A DNA stretch of 64,000 bases from Devosia elaeis (GTDB lineage: Bacteria > Pseudomonadota > Alphaproteobacteria > Rhizobiales > Devosiaceae). The position numbers were made by a program, and so were the translations under genes. This document shows positions 38,493 through 46,328 of the stretch, piece after piece (within the stretch, counting starts at the first letter, position 1; every line of letters starts with the position of its first letter). Under the pieces are notes generated by a model. It searched no databases. It was not told where the DNA came from and was given only the letters and a program-made list of their open reading frames with translations. The stretch is from positions 1-64,000 of the forward strand of contig NZ_LVVY01000062.1 in NCBI RefSeq assembly GCF_001650025.1, written 5' to 3'.

Positions 38493-39236
38493 TCATAACC
38501 TTCCCGGCTCCGCACGCACCTCTACGGGTCGTTCCGCTACCGTGTCGTAATCGCATTCATAGATATGCCGCTGCATGGCACCGAACCCGTTCTGGAACTG
38601 AATCTGATCACCGATGTAAGTGACGATGCCGCTGTCCTGATTTCGCCAGCGGTAGTGGGTGAACTTCATACCCAGGAACCCATCGGTCCATTCGAAGTCA
38701 TATCGTGCAAGACGTTCCACCTCGCTGTCGCAGGCGAATGACGCGGCCAGAAGGTGCTCCTCTGCCCAGCACGATAATTCCTCTCGACATTCTGCCTGTT
38801 CGGCCTCCTTGGCCGCTGCTTCTGCTGCGGCGACGCGTTCTGCTTCTGCGGCGGCGGCGAGACGCTGCTCCTCTTCCACCCTTGCCTTTTCTTCAGCAGC
38901 CGCAGCTTGTGCGGCAGCTTGGACTTCAGCCGCCTGTGCGGCAGCCGCTGCGCGCTCCCGTTCAACTGCGTCCTGCTCTTGGTACCAGATTGCGGCGCTG
39001 GTTACGCCCGCCTCAGCGGCTAAGCGCTTGTCGGTTGAAGAACGCCACCCCAAGGCCGCATCCTCCTGGCCCTGGAAGATGACCCCGACAATGGGCGCGA
39101 CCACCACGGCGATCATTGCGAAGCCGAAATTACGAAACGCCCGCCGACGCTTGGCCTTCGAGAAGATGGCGACAGCGAGCGACCAGAGCGCAAAAACGGA
39201 CGCCGCGAGAAACGCGAACATGGCAGCAGTAGACAT
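38493..39236 (-). CDS. Membrane protein with Ala/Glu-rich coiled coil, unknown function
   Basis: The 247-residue protein has two N-terminal membrane helices (about residues 4-24 and 37-56) and a helical stretch with a long Ala/Glu/Arg-rich coiled coil (about residues 85-145). A C-terminal domain of ~90 residues includes CREELSCWAEEHLLAASFAC and aromatic-rich strands (FEWTDGFLGMKFTHYRWR). GGGGGT precedes the ATG at 39236; the ATG at 39248 is less likely. It is the only large minus-strand gene of the element, convergent with the integrase. I do not recognise a family. Confidence 0.75.
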   Translation of the reverse strand: MSTAAMFAFLAASVFALWSLAVAIFSKAKRRRAFRNFGFAMIAVVVAPIVGVIFQGQEDAALGWRSSTDKRLAAEAGVTSAAIWYQEQDAVERERAAAAAQAAEVQAAAQAAAAEEKARVEEEQRLAAAAEAERVAAAEAAAKEAEQAECREELSCWAEEHLLAASFACDSEVERLARYDFEWTDGFLGMKFTHYRWRNQDSGIVTYIGDQIQFQNGFGAMQRHIYECDYDTVAERPVEVRAEPGRL

Positions 39237-39442
39237 GAATACCCCCAAACAATGCGGGCATTATGCTGTCGACGGCCTGACCGTCAATCTTAAGGGGCGA
39301 CTTCCATGATCGTCGCCACATCCAGCGGGCCGCTGTCCGTCCGCTTGATGGCTGCTCCCGGCCCTCGTCCCGCCGGCAGACGATCTGCCGCAAGGCGTGC
39401 TGGCGCACAGGTCATGTCGATTTGTCCGTACAGCCCTATTGC

Positions 39443-39456
39443 GGTAATATAATACC
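39443..39456 (+). promoter_or_regulatory. Candidate promoter/operator of the mobilization genes
   Basis: The stretch contains TATAAT inside GGTA-ATATAA-TACC, a dyad. TTGTCC lies about 20 bp upstream at 39422. RHH proteins encoded next to relaxases often repress their own promoter at such dyads. The spacing is slightly long, so this is tentative. Confidence 0.4.
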
Positions 39457-39522
39457 ACATCCAATATAGGGTCTACCCGATGGAGAGGGAGCCAGCCATG
39501 TCCGCTGCACGGACAACTGGCA

Positions 39523-39548
39523 GGGGGCTTAGCCCCCGTGCACCCCCC
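39523..39548. other. Candidate origin of transfer (oriT)
   Basis: A perfect inverted repeat GGGGGCT-T-AGCCCCC is followed directly by GTGCACCCCCC, reminiscent of the nic region of IncQ-type oriT sites (core GTGCGCCCT). It sits immediately upstream of the RHH and relaxase genes, the normal place. The nick site is an inference from pattern and position only. Confidence 0.45.
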
Positions 39549-39565
39549 GAGAAAAGAGGCAGATC

Positions 39566-39859
39566 ATGCGCAGGTGCGACAAACGGCTTGAGATGCGGCT
39601 TCCCGAACAGGAGAAGTATGCCGCTGAGACCATGGCCGAAAGCCGAGGTGTCACGGTTTCCGAACTCATTCGCAGAGCCTTGCGTGCCTACGGTGGCCTC
39701 CCCCAGCCCTTGAATGAGGAAAACCGCTCTTGCGTTGCCGCCTTGCGCCACCGCGTGAATGCGCTGGAGGCCCAGCTGGAGAGTGGCGACCTTATGGGTG
39801 TCGCTGCTGGTCTCCGGCAAGCCCACGAGGACGCCCAGGCATTGTTGGGGCGGCAATAA
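39566..39859 (+). CDS. Ribbon-helix-helix DNA-binding protein, MobC-like
   Basis: The 97-residue protein has a CopG-type ribbon-helix-helix in its first half (KRLEMRLPEQEKYAAETMAE then SRGVTVSELIRRALRAYGG). A C-terminal helix (RVNALEAQLESGDLMGVAAG) follows. An AAAAGAGGCAG ribosome site precedes the ATG. Next to a relaxase gene (3-bp gap) the likely role is relaxosome accessory factor and repressor of the mob promoter. Confidence 0.8.
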   Translation: MRRCDKRLEMRLPEQEKYAAETMAESRGVTVSELIRRALRAYGGLPQPLNEENRSCVAALRHRVNALEAQLESGDLMGVAAGLRQAHEDAQALLGRQ

Positions 39860-39861
39860 GC

Positions 39862-41634
39862 ATGCTCATCAAGGCAACCCGCATCAGAGCAACGACAGGG
39901 GCCAAGGCTTTGGCCCTACACCTCACGCAGGGCGAGGACAATGAGAGCATTACGGTGCTGCGTGGCACCATTGCGGACCTGCACGACGCCGTTTCCGACG
40001 CGAAGCGATTCAACCGGGTATACGCTTTGCGCCATTTCGTCATCGCGCCCCAGGTGGCGATGAACCGCCAGCAATTCGAACGGGCCTCACGGGCGCTGGG
40101 CAATGAATTCGGATTCGACCCGACCATGGCACTGGTGGTGGAGCATCAGAAGGCCCGCGCCGTCGAAGGGGCGACTGACCGGCATTGGCATATCGTTGTG
40201 CCCGAGACCGACCCGGCCACCGGGCATGTCTTATCATCCCGTTTCGACCGTGCACGGCATGAGAAAATTGCCCGACTGCTCGAACTCGAGTTCGGCCATC
40301 CCATCGTCGCTGGCGCACATGACATGGCCGTTCTCGCCGCTTTGAGAGGCGAGGGCCACGACGAACTTGCGGGCCGTTTGGCAGGCGCTCTTGGGCACGG
40401 GTCGAAGCCCGTTGCGGCCTATAGCGTTGAGGCTCACCAAGCTGGGAAACGCAACGGCATCGATCTGGCTTTGGCCCGCCAACATATCCGGTTGGCATGG
40501 GCGTCCAGCGCCAATGGTGACGACTTCCGCGCCCGCCTCGCCGGTCATGGCCTTGAACTGGCGGCAGGTTACAAGGCCGGTGTCGCCATCATCCGTGACA
40601 CCGCAACTGGCAGCGTTCTCGGTGCCGCCAATCGCTTGGCCGGAGTTCGTCGCGCCGAGCTCAACACTCTCCTCGAAAGGAAACATCATGACCACCAGCA
40701 GCCTGCCGACCGCACCGAATGCCGCCCAGATGATCCTGCAGGACACGGCCATCCTCAAGCGCGACCTGACCATCATTCTGGAGTTGGCGAAGGCCACGGC
40801 ATTGCCAATGGAGGGAGAGCAGGCGTCGGTACTCACCTCAATGGTGAACCTGTTGCAGATGATCGTGAACGGGGTCGAGCAGAACCGGCAGGCCATCGAG
40901 GTTCTGCACCAGCGTCTGGACGAGCCGGGGATCGCCCAGACCTTGCGGCGCATGATCGACGCGGACTGATCGCTGCTGTGGCCGAGGCGGGTGCGGCGGT
41001 CTTGGCCCTGTCGAAGACCAGCATCGGCCAATCCCAGACCGAGCGAACAGTGCAGCATCTGGCAGCGTTGGAAACGCAGGCGCGGGCAAAGATCGCCGCC
41101 ACCGACGCCAAGCCAGAAGCCTCAGTGTCGAACCGGCTGCATGCGGCCCGCCTCTATCGAGACGGTACGCATGCCCGCCATGCCGAAATACTCAAAGGCT
41201 ACCGCATCGCACAGGAGAGGCTTGCCGCCCAGCCCGACCCGCGCCGCACCCTTACGGATCGGTTATTGGGGCGGCAGCCGGTTAGTACCGGCATGGAGGC
41301 ATTGGAGCGAGATGTGGCTGCCGCCCGCGCCGACCTGATCGCTGCCGAGAAGGCAGCGGCAGGTGCTGACGGGCATCTGGCGAGGGTGGAGAGGACAGAA
41401 AAGGCCGAGCGCTCCCAGCATATGGCACAGATGGAAACGCAACGCCGGGCGGCCATGGAAATGCTTGCCGAAGTTGTCATGGCCCAGAGGATGGTGCGGG
41501 CATTTCCCGCCCTTGCCTATACCGGCCCGAGCTTCACGGCGTGGTCTGCTGGTAAGATCGAGCGGAAACGTAGGCGGGGATTGAGGGACCCGTGGGCGCG
41601 GAACATCTGGGGTTTGCCTCTAGATTTCGGCTGA
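39862..41634 (+). CDS. Relaxase/mobilization nuclease (HUH-type)
   Basis: The 590-residue open frame starts with ATG 3 bp after the RHH gene. The N-terminal ~190 residues form a relaxase domain: ALALHLTQGEDNESITVLRG, a middle helix-rich part and the metal-binding HxH in DRHWHIVVPETDP. No catalytic tyrosine is visible in the first motif. From about residue 275 to 370 the frame loses normal codon bias and reads HHDHQQPADRTECRP-like, while another frame is clearly coding. After that it regains a helical, coiled-coil C-terminus (residues 370-590). A separate C-terminal product could start at GTG 40978. Confidence 0.82.
   Translation: MLIKATRIRATTGAKALALHLTQGEDNESITVLRGTIADLHDAVSDAKRFNRVYALRHFVIAPQVAMNRQQFERASRALGNEFGFDPTMALVVEHQKARAVEGATDRHWHIVVPETDPATGHVLSSRFDRARHEKIARLLELEFGHPIVAGAHDMAVLAALRGEGHDELAGRLAGALGHGSKPVAAYSVEAHQAGKRNGIDLALARQHIRLAWASSANGDDFRARLAGHGLELAAGYKAGVAIIRDTATGSVLGAANRLAGVRRAELNTLLERKHHDHQQPADRTECRPDDPAGHGHPQARPDHHSGVGEGHGIANGGRAGVGTHLNGEPVADDRERGRAEPAGHRGSAPASGRAGDRPDLAAHDRRGLIAAVAEAGAAVLALSKTSIGQSQTERTVQHLAALETQARAKIAATDAKPEASVSNRLHAARLYRDGTHARHAEILKGYRIAQERLAAQPDPRRTLTDRLLGRQPVSTGMEALERDVAAARADLIAAEKAAAGADGHLARVERTEKAERSQHMAQMETQRRAAMEMLAEVVMAQRMVRAFPALAYTGPSFTAWSAGKIERKRRRGLRDPWARNIWGLPLDFG
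40688..40969 (+). CDS. Nested +1-frame gene inside the relaxase ORF
   Basis: The 93-residue frame (MTTSSLPTAPNAAQMILQDT...) has an AAAGGA ribosome site seven bases before its ATG and nearly all codons ending in G or C. The relaxase frame over the same bases has many A/T-ending codons and an unnatural Arg/His/Pro-rich product. The protein is predicted helical (DLTIILELAKATAL, VLTSMVNLLQMIV) without a membrane helix. The arrangement recalls mobB nested within mobA of RSF1010. Its stop TGA is at 40967-40969, where the relaxase frame resumes good coding signal. Confidence 0.75.
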   Translation: MTTSSLPTAPNAAQMILQDTAILKRDLTIILELAKATALPMEGEQASVLTSMVNLLQMIVNGVEQNRQAIEVLHQRLDEPGIAQTLRRMIDAD

Positions 41635-41741
41635 CAACTCAGGAACAAACTCCAAAACAAACGTTGATTCAGGAATAAATGTCATTTAGACAGGTTGTCA
41701 GTGAGGACAAACCCTTGATGGAGGACTAAATGACAAACGTT
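41635..41741. repeat. Iteron-like direct repeats in a low-GC stretch
   Basis: Four AGGA-N2-AAA copies occur at about 41641, 41671, 41703 and 41722, spaced roughly 30, 32 and 19 bp. ACAAACGTT is repeated at 41657 and 41733. The last copies overlap the ribosome site and start codon of the next gene. The block may be a replication origin, a binding site of the downstream protein or an operator. Confidence 0.6.
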
Positions 41742-42398
41742 TACGCAACACCCGAGAAAATCACCATGAAGGCCTACCTGTTCAAGATTGCCGTGGAGGC
41801 CTTGGAATCGGACGGTTGGCGCGTCGAGCGCGTGCCCGGCAGTGGCAAGTCCAGCGTGCGTCGCATCACCCGTGGTCAGGAAAGCAAGGTAGTTTCGATC
41901 CGAACGACTCAGGACACGTGGATTGCGTTTCCACGTCTCGATGGTGACACCGGTTGGCGCACGCTGGATGAGGTGGACGCAGTGGTGCCTGTGTCGGTGG
42001 ATGATCGGGACAATCCCCGCTTCGCCAAGGTGCATCTGGTCGATGGCGATGAAATGCGCGACCGCTTCAACCGGGCCTATGACGCCAGGAAGAAGGCAGG
42101 GCATTCCATCCCCGTGGGGCGCGGTGTTTGGGTGTCGCTCTATCTCGAAGACGCCATTGACCCACCAACCCATGTTGGGGCAGGTGCAGGCCTCAAACAC
42201 AAGCCCATAGCCACAGTCGCCCTTTCGCCCGACATGCTGTCATCGGTCGATGAGCAGGACGATGACTCGCAGGCGTCAGCGCCGAGCAGTGGCAACGTTG
42301 ACGGTGAGGCGCCGTTGACCATTGCTGAGGCCAAGCGCCGCCTTGCCCAGACGTTCGGCGTTTCCGAAGCCAGTATCAAGATTACCGTGGAAGCGTGA
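41730..42398 (+). CDS. Protein of unknown function between relaxase and Rep
   Basis: The 222-residue protein has a basic N-terminal region (FKIAVEALESDGWRVERVPG, SSVRRITRGQESKVV) and a mid domain (AVVPVSVDDRDNPRFAKVHL, GVWVSLYLEDAIDPPTH). An acidic linker leads to a helical C-terminus (LTIAEAKRRLAQTFGVSEAS). A strong ribosome site (GGAGGA) precedes the ATG. The fold suggests a DNA-associated regulator, but no family is recognised. It overlaps an iteron-like repeat block at its start. Confidence 0.7.
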   Translation: MTNVYATPEKITMKAYLFKIAVEALESDGWRVERVPGSGKSSVRRITRGQESKVVSIRTTQDTWIAFPRLDGDTGWRTLDEVDAVVPVSVDDRDNPRFAKVHLVDGDEMRDRFNRAYDARKKAGHSIPVGRGVWVSLYLEDAIDPPTHVGAGAGLKHKPIATVALSPDMLSSVDEQDDDSQASAPSSGNVDGEAPLTIAEAKRRLAQTFGVSEASIKITVEA

Positions 42399-42810
42399 TG
42401 GGCCGTGCCCAAGCGTTGGGTTGGTGTCACTTTCGATTCGTGCGAGATGCGTTTCCAGCCGGTCACCAAGCTGGAAACGCACCTTACGCACCCGGCAGAT
42501 ACGGATTCCGCGCCTACTGTTGCGGTACGGACACATGGGGCTGAGAGGCGGCATGACGCCCGTACAACGCATCTTTGGTTTCTGCGTCCCCCTGTACGCC
42601 CACCCCTCCAAGGGTGGCACCCAAGTTCGTCCAGATCGGCGTCACGGTCGATTACGTCGGGTGGTGTCCCTCTCGTTCTGGAAAATGTCGATACCGGATC
42701 GGACCGGCAGCCGAACCCGCTCTTAACCTCAACGCATTGAACTTGCAGGCAATTCTGCGACCCTCGTTGGCGTCGGAGGCACGTCCTCCAGTCCCCAACG
42801 AGGTTTCGCT
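42399..42810. other. 412-bp gap before the rep gene, possible origin region
   Basis: No ORF here looks coding; frames at 42405-42740 have atypical composition. It lies directly upstream of the HUH rep gene, where double-strand origins of rolling-circle replicons are often placed. I see no clear nick-site hairpin. Confidence 0.4.
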
Positions 42811-44553
42811 ATGGACGAACTACCACCCCTTCTGGCCTTCATCCGTGAGGCCGAATTGGCCGACAAGGAGGCTATTGAGCCGCACCAGCCTGCTCCGGTC
42901 ACGGTTCCGGATTTTCCCCCTATCGACGTGCCTGCCACCCCCCTGCCTAGCCAAGAGGATCAGGGTGACCAGTCGGTTGCCGGACTGAGCCATGTCGATG
43001 GTCATGACCCTTCCACGACCGACGAGAGCAGCGACCCCGTGGATCGGGTCGATGAAGCCCTCTCTCTATCCTTGGGTTCAAAGACCGTAGATTTCCAAAA
43101 AGAAGATGCCGCCCCCGCCTCGGCTCCATCGGTCTTGCGGACGGTGCAAGCCCTTCACGAACCCGGCGACGGAACCAAGAGGCCGCCAATCTGCTACTGC
43201 GGGGCTCCTCGGTTGAAGGAGGTCGATGTTCACCTGCGTGAAGACGGCACCGGCAAAAAGAAGGCCGGGGTGTCTGGTATTTGGCGGTGCCGGAACGGGG
43301 AGACCTGCCCTCTTTGCGTTGAGGCCGCCACGGCCCGCCGCCGGAGCGCTTATGCCCGCGTTGGCGATGCCACCATCGAGAAGGGCGGCATTCTGGTGAG
43401 CGTTGTCTTGTCGGTCTCGCATGGCCTTGAAGACCGGTTGGCCGACTTGATGACTGCGGTGAAGAAAGCGTCTACCGGCGCACGGGCCGGAGGACCTTGG
43501 CATCGCAAGATCAAGGCCGCGCTGGGAGCTCTCGGCGTCCTGGTCGATCATCACGTTCGTTACGGTGAGCGGTACGGATGGCACTATCACCAGCACCTCA
43601 CGATTTTCTGCCTCAACCGCGACGAGCAGGCCGTCATGGCCGCCATCGATGCGCTGGTCCAACGCTACCTGCGGCTCTTAGCCCGCCAGGGGTATCGCGC
43701 CACCGCCGACCGGCAGCATGTGAAGGTGCTGCGTGAACACCCCGAGGGGGAAGCATATACATATCCCGCCGACCACAATCCTGCCGATGGCGACGACGAC
43801 ATGGAGATCACGGCTGCCGATCACGGCGAAGACGAAAGCTTGTCGCCCATGCAATTGGCCGAAATGGCGGCCCAAGGCGACGAACAGGCCGCTGCCCTGT
43901 TCATGGAGTTTTCGGCGGCCATCAGGAAGACCCGTAGCGTCGTCGTCACCCCGGCCATGGCAACGGCTCTCGATATCGAGAGCCAGGGTGAAGAGCCACC
44001 AGCCTATACCGAGCAGACTCGCCTTGGCTCCATTCCCGGCAAAGTCTGGACCAAACTCCTTGACGAGAACCTTGCCACGACCTTCCTGAGCCGGGTGGAA
44101 TCGGCTGGGCGTGAACATTGGCTCGCCGTCCGCTGGTGGGCCTTGGAACAGACCGGTGAGGCTCCAGAGTATTCCGTCGAACTGGCGAATGAGATTGCCC
44201 AACTCATTCGCGCCCAGAATTGCCTGGACGACCCCACCGCGAAGGAACTGGCACAGAACCAGCTGGGCATCCTCCAGTGCGACTGGACCGAGAGTCACGG
44301 GGCCGACCTCGTCGCCGCCACCATGGAATACGTTGCCGCCAACCAACGCCACATGACGGTCAACGAGAAGGACGTGGACTGGTGGACCTCGGTGCTGGAG
44401 GTCAACGCCAGCAAGATCGCTCGCCGTCGCCGCGATGCCGCGTCTCACACGACCCTGCCCGAGTGCGCCAACCCGCCTGCGGCCGCAGGCGTCCCACACG
44501 GGTCCGTTCCCGACCATGTGGGACAAAAGTCACCGATTTCTCAACATGCCTAG
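42811..44553 (+). CDS. Rolling-circle (HUH) replication initiator-like protein
   Basis: The 580-residue protein has an acidic, disordered N-terminus (1-125) and a zinc-finger-like cysteine set (C128, C130, C160, C166, C169, with RNGETCPLC). The segment VVLSVSHGLEDRLADLM follows. The metal-binding motif GWHYHQHL (H258, H260, H262) matches the W-H-x-H-x-H motif of plasmid Rep proteins. Candidate tyrosines lie at 316 and 318. The rest is helical, of unknown role. It suggests the element can replicate as a circle after excision. Confidence 0.78.
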   Translation: MDELPPLLAFIREAELADKEAIEPHQPAPVTVPDFPPIDVPATPLPSQEDQGDQSVAGLSHVDGHDPSTTDESSDPVDRVDEALSLSLGSKTVDFQKEDAAPASAPSVLRTVQALHEPGDGTKRPPICYCGAPRLKEVDVHLREDGTGKKKAGVSGIWRCRNGETCPLCVEAATARRRSAYARVGDATIEKGGILVSVVLSVSHGLEDRLADLMTAVKKASTGARAGGPWHRKIKAALGALGVLVDHHVRYGERYGWHYHQHLTIFCLNRDEQAVMAAIDALVQRYLRLLARQGYRATADRQHVKVLREHPEGEAYTYPADHNPADGDDDMEITAADHGEDESLSPMQLAEMAAQGDEQAAALFMEFSAAIRKTRSVVVTPAMATALDIESQGEEPPAYTEQTRLGSIPGKVWTKLLDENLATTFLSRVESAGREHWLAVRWWALEQTGEAPEYSVELANEIAQLIRAQNCLDDPTAKELAQNQLGILQCDWTESHGADLVAATMEYVAANQRHMTVNEKDVDWWTSVLEVNASKIARRRRDAASHTTLPECANPPAAAGVPHGSVPDHVGQKSPISQHA

Positions 44554-44581
44554 ACCCTAGTGCGAACCAAGGACCTTACCC

Positions 44582-45160
44582 ATGACCAAGACCGCCACCG
44601 GCCAGACCATTGGCTACGCCCGCACCTCGACCGTCGATCAGATTGCCGGTCTCGAAGCCCAGGTAACCGAACTGACTGCCGCAGGCGTTGACCGGCTCTT
44701 CACCGAACAGGTGAGCAGCGTTGCCGAGCGCGCCCAGCTTGACGCCGCCATGGCCTATGCCCGCGAAGGCGACAGCTTCGTCGTCACGAAGCTGGACAGG
44801 CTGGCGCGTTCCGTTTCCGATCTCGTCGCCATCGCTGACGTCCTGAGGGCCAAGGGCGTGGCGCTCCGTATCCTGTCCCCCGATATCGATACCTCGACGC
44901 CGATGGGGCAACTCATGCTGAACCTGTTGGCCGCAATCGCACAGTTCGAAAGGCAGATCATGTTGGAACGCCAGCGGGAAGGCATCGCGAAGGCGAAGCG
45001 TGAAGGTCGATATGCCGGGAGACAGAAAACCGCCCAACGCCATGCTGCGAAGGTCAAGGAGCTTGCCGCCGCTGGTGCCAAACCGGCCAATATCGCACAG
45101 GAACTGCGTATCAGCCGGTCCAGCGTCTACCGTCTGCTTGATCGCGGCACCGGCTCATGA
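44582..45160 (+). CDS. Serine recombinase (resolvase/invertase family)
   Basis: The 192-residue protein has the catalytic serine in IGYARTSTVDQ, the conserved Arg-bearing TKLDRLARSVSDLV helix and MGQLMLNLLAAIAQFERQIMLER. A C-terminal helix-turn-helix (ANIAQELRISRSSVYRLL) is the DNA-binding part. It probably resolves multimers of the circular form or acts at a res site; no site is recognised. It starts 28 bp after rep. Confidence 0.93.
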   Translation: MTKTATGQTIGYARTSTVDQIAGLEAQVTELTAAGVDRLFTEQVSSVAERAQLDAAMAYAREGDSFVVTKLDRLARSVSDLVAIADVLRAKGVALRILSPDIDTSTPMGQLMLNLLAAIAQFERQIMLERQREGIAKAKREGRYAGRQKTAQRHAAKVKELAAAGAKPANIAQELRISRSSVYRLLDRGTGS

Positions 45161-45196
45161 GAGAGGATGAGCAGCCATTCCGAAGGGGGACAGGTC

Positions 45197-45523
45197 GTGA
45201 GGTTGCTGTTGATCGCAATGAGTATGGTGGCCATCACGGCCAACGAGGCACACGCGTTGTCCTACTCTACCTATGTCGCAAGCCGCGAGGATGAATTAGG
45301 CAAAGTCGTTCTGCGCTCCATAGGCAGCGGGATTGAGTGGGCGAATGTCCAGGCGGGTGTAACGCTCGGCAAGCAGCTTTACTGCCCCCCTGAGAATGTG
45401 GTCCTCAACGAGTCCAACTACGATCAGATCATGACAGATTTCGTACATGACAACACTGACTACGGCGATGGAGAGGTTGAGCTCGCGCTGCTGCACGCCC
45501 TGATGGAGACCTTCCCTTGTTAA
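45197..45523 (+). CDS. Rap1a/Tai-family secreted protein
   Basis: The 108-residue protein has a signal peptide ending NEAHA and a short mature domain. The C-terminal pattern (YCPPENVVLNESNYDQIMTD then helix to LALLHALMETFPC) matches the Rap1a/Tai family, known as periplasmic immunity proteins of type VI amidase effectors. I use the GTG at 45197 because AAGGGGGA lies six bases upstream; the ATG at 45167 lacks a site. No effector gene is recognisable nearby, and the next gene overlaps its end. Confidence 0.72.
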   Translation: MRLLLIAMSMVAITANEAHALSYSTYVASREDELGKVVLRSIGSGIEWANVQAGVTLGKQLYCPPENVVLNESNYDQIMTDFVHDNTDYGDGEVELALLHALMETFPC

Positions 45524-45972
45524 TCGAGAATACGTTCAGCAGCATTCGCTGCAAGGCGGGCGCGACAGTGGTCATTGCTGCCATGGCGTCGGCGCTCTGG
45601 CTGGCACCGGCCAACGCCGAGGGCATTCGCTGCCACTTTGGCACTATCGATGCCAAGCCACAGCGAACCATCCTGTATGAGCGGACGGAAGCAGGTCGAG
45701 AAATTTCGATCTGGACCGTTCGAGGTGAGGGAAAACAGGAATTGGACGACAGGTTTTTGATTCCCGAAGCCCAGGTTAGCCCATTCTATTCTGTTCGCGC
45801 TCTGGAGGCGGTGCCGACGAAAGAGGTGGTTTCGACCATCGAAACGTTCCGCGGCGTTCCCTACACCTATTGGGTGGACTGGAAGGACCAGACATTTACC
45901 TATGCGACTTTTGACCCCTTCGAAATGAAGGTATGGCAGAGCATGCCCGACCTTTGCGTTTCTGAGCCCTGA
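45517..45972 (+). CDS. Small secreted protein, unknown function
   Basis: The 151-residue frame has an N-terminal signal-type segment (AGATVVIAAMASALWLAPAN, cleavage about ANA-EG). A mature domain with two cysteines (IRCHFG, DLCVSEP) and strands WTVRGEGKQELDD and VPYTYWVDWKDQTFTYATF follows. The TTG at 45517 overlaps the preceding stop; GTG 45568 or ATG 45583 could be alternative starts. It resembles lipocalin-like or hypothetical periplasmic proteins only in outline. Coupling to the Rap1a-like gene suggests a pair. Confidence 0.62.
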   Translation: MLIENTFSSIRCKAGATVVIAAMASALWLAPANAEGIRCHFGTIDAKPQRTILYERTEAGREISIWTVRGEGKQELDDRFLIPEAQVSPFYSVRALEAVPTKEVVSTIETFRGVPYTYWVDWKDQTFTYATFDPFEMKVWQSMPDLCVSEP

Positions 45973-45984
45973 AGCGCGCCCAAG

Positions 45985-46215
45985 CTATTTTGGGTGGGGT
46001 CGCGTCCTCTTGTGCCTCTTCATGGCCGCCATCGCCTCCTTCGTTATCAATCGAGGGGCAGGAAGCTTCAGGAGATCGGCACGGATGCGGTCTGTCTCGG
46101 CCTGTTCTTCTGCCGACATTGGTGGTGGAAGCCGGTCCCTCTCAAGCTTAGGGCCCTTGCTTTTCAGCCTGATAATGGTTGATCCACCATTGTAGTCGCC
46201 ACGTCTCCTGCCCAA
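45985..46215 (-). CDS. Small basic protein at the right end of the element
   Basis: The 76-residue, Arg/Lys-rich protein (GPKLERDRLPPP, MKRHKRTRPHPK) starts at TTG 46215 with GGAGGTGG about six bases upstream. There is no transmembrane helix or recognised domain. It is opposite to the secreted-protein genes and 114 bp from the right 19-bp repeat. It could be an excision or mobilization factor, but this is a guess from position. Confidence 0.55.
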   Translation of the reverse strand: MGRRRGDYNGGSTIIRLKSKGPKLERDRLPPPMSAEEQAETDRIRADLLKLPAPRLITKEAMAAMKRHKRTRPHPK

Positions 46216-46328
46216 CTTCCACCTCCGTGTAGATGGTGCATCCTACGCGCTGATCCCCGAAGCGCCAACGTCAGGTCCCGTTCCGAATCGGCATGCCCCC
46301 GTCCTGTTGACTCATACGATCAGGCGGC

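Larger units (their letters stand above)
39249..39565. other. 317-bp intergenic region with promoter and candidate oriT
   Basis: No gene is supported. This divergent region between the membrane-protein gene and the mobilization genes holds an AT-rich stretch with the dyad GGTA-ATATAA-TACC (39443-39456) and a perfect GGGGGCT-T-AGCCCCC hairpin (39523-39537). The dyad overlaps a TATAAT-like -10 and could be an operator. Confidence 0.6.

Noticed and set aside
40234-41058. 274-codon minus-strand ORF over the relaxase
   Set aside because: Antisense shadow. The plus-strand nested frame has ribosome site and codon bias, this one has neither.
42405-42740. ORF between the 222-residue protein and rep
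   Set aside because: No ribosome site, mixed composition and no codon bias like the neighbouring element genes.
44576-45043. Minus-strand ORF over the resolvase
   Set aside because: Antisense to a textbook serine recombinase with an intact catalytic motif.
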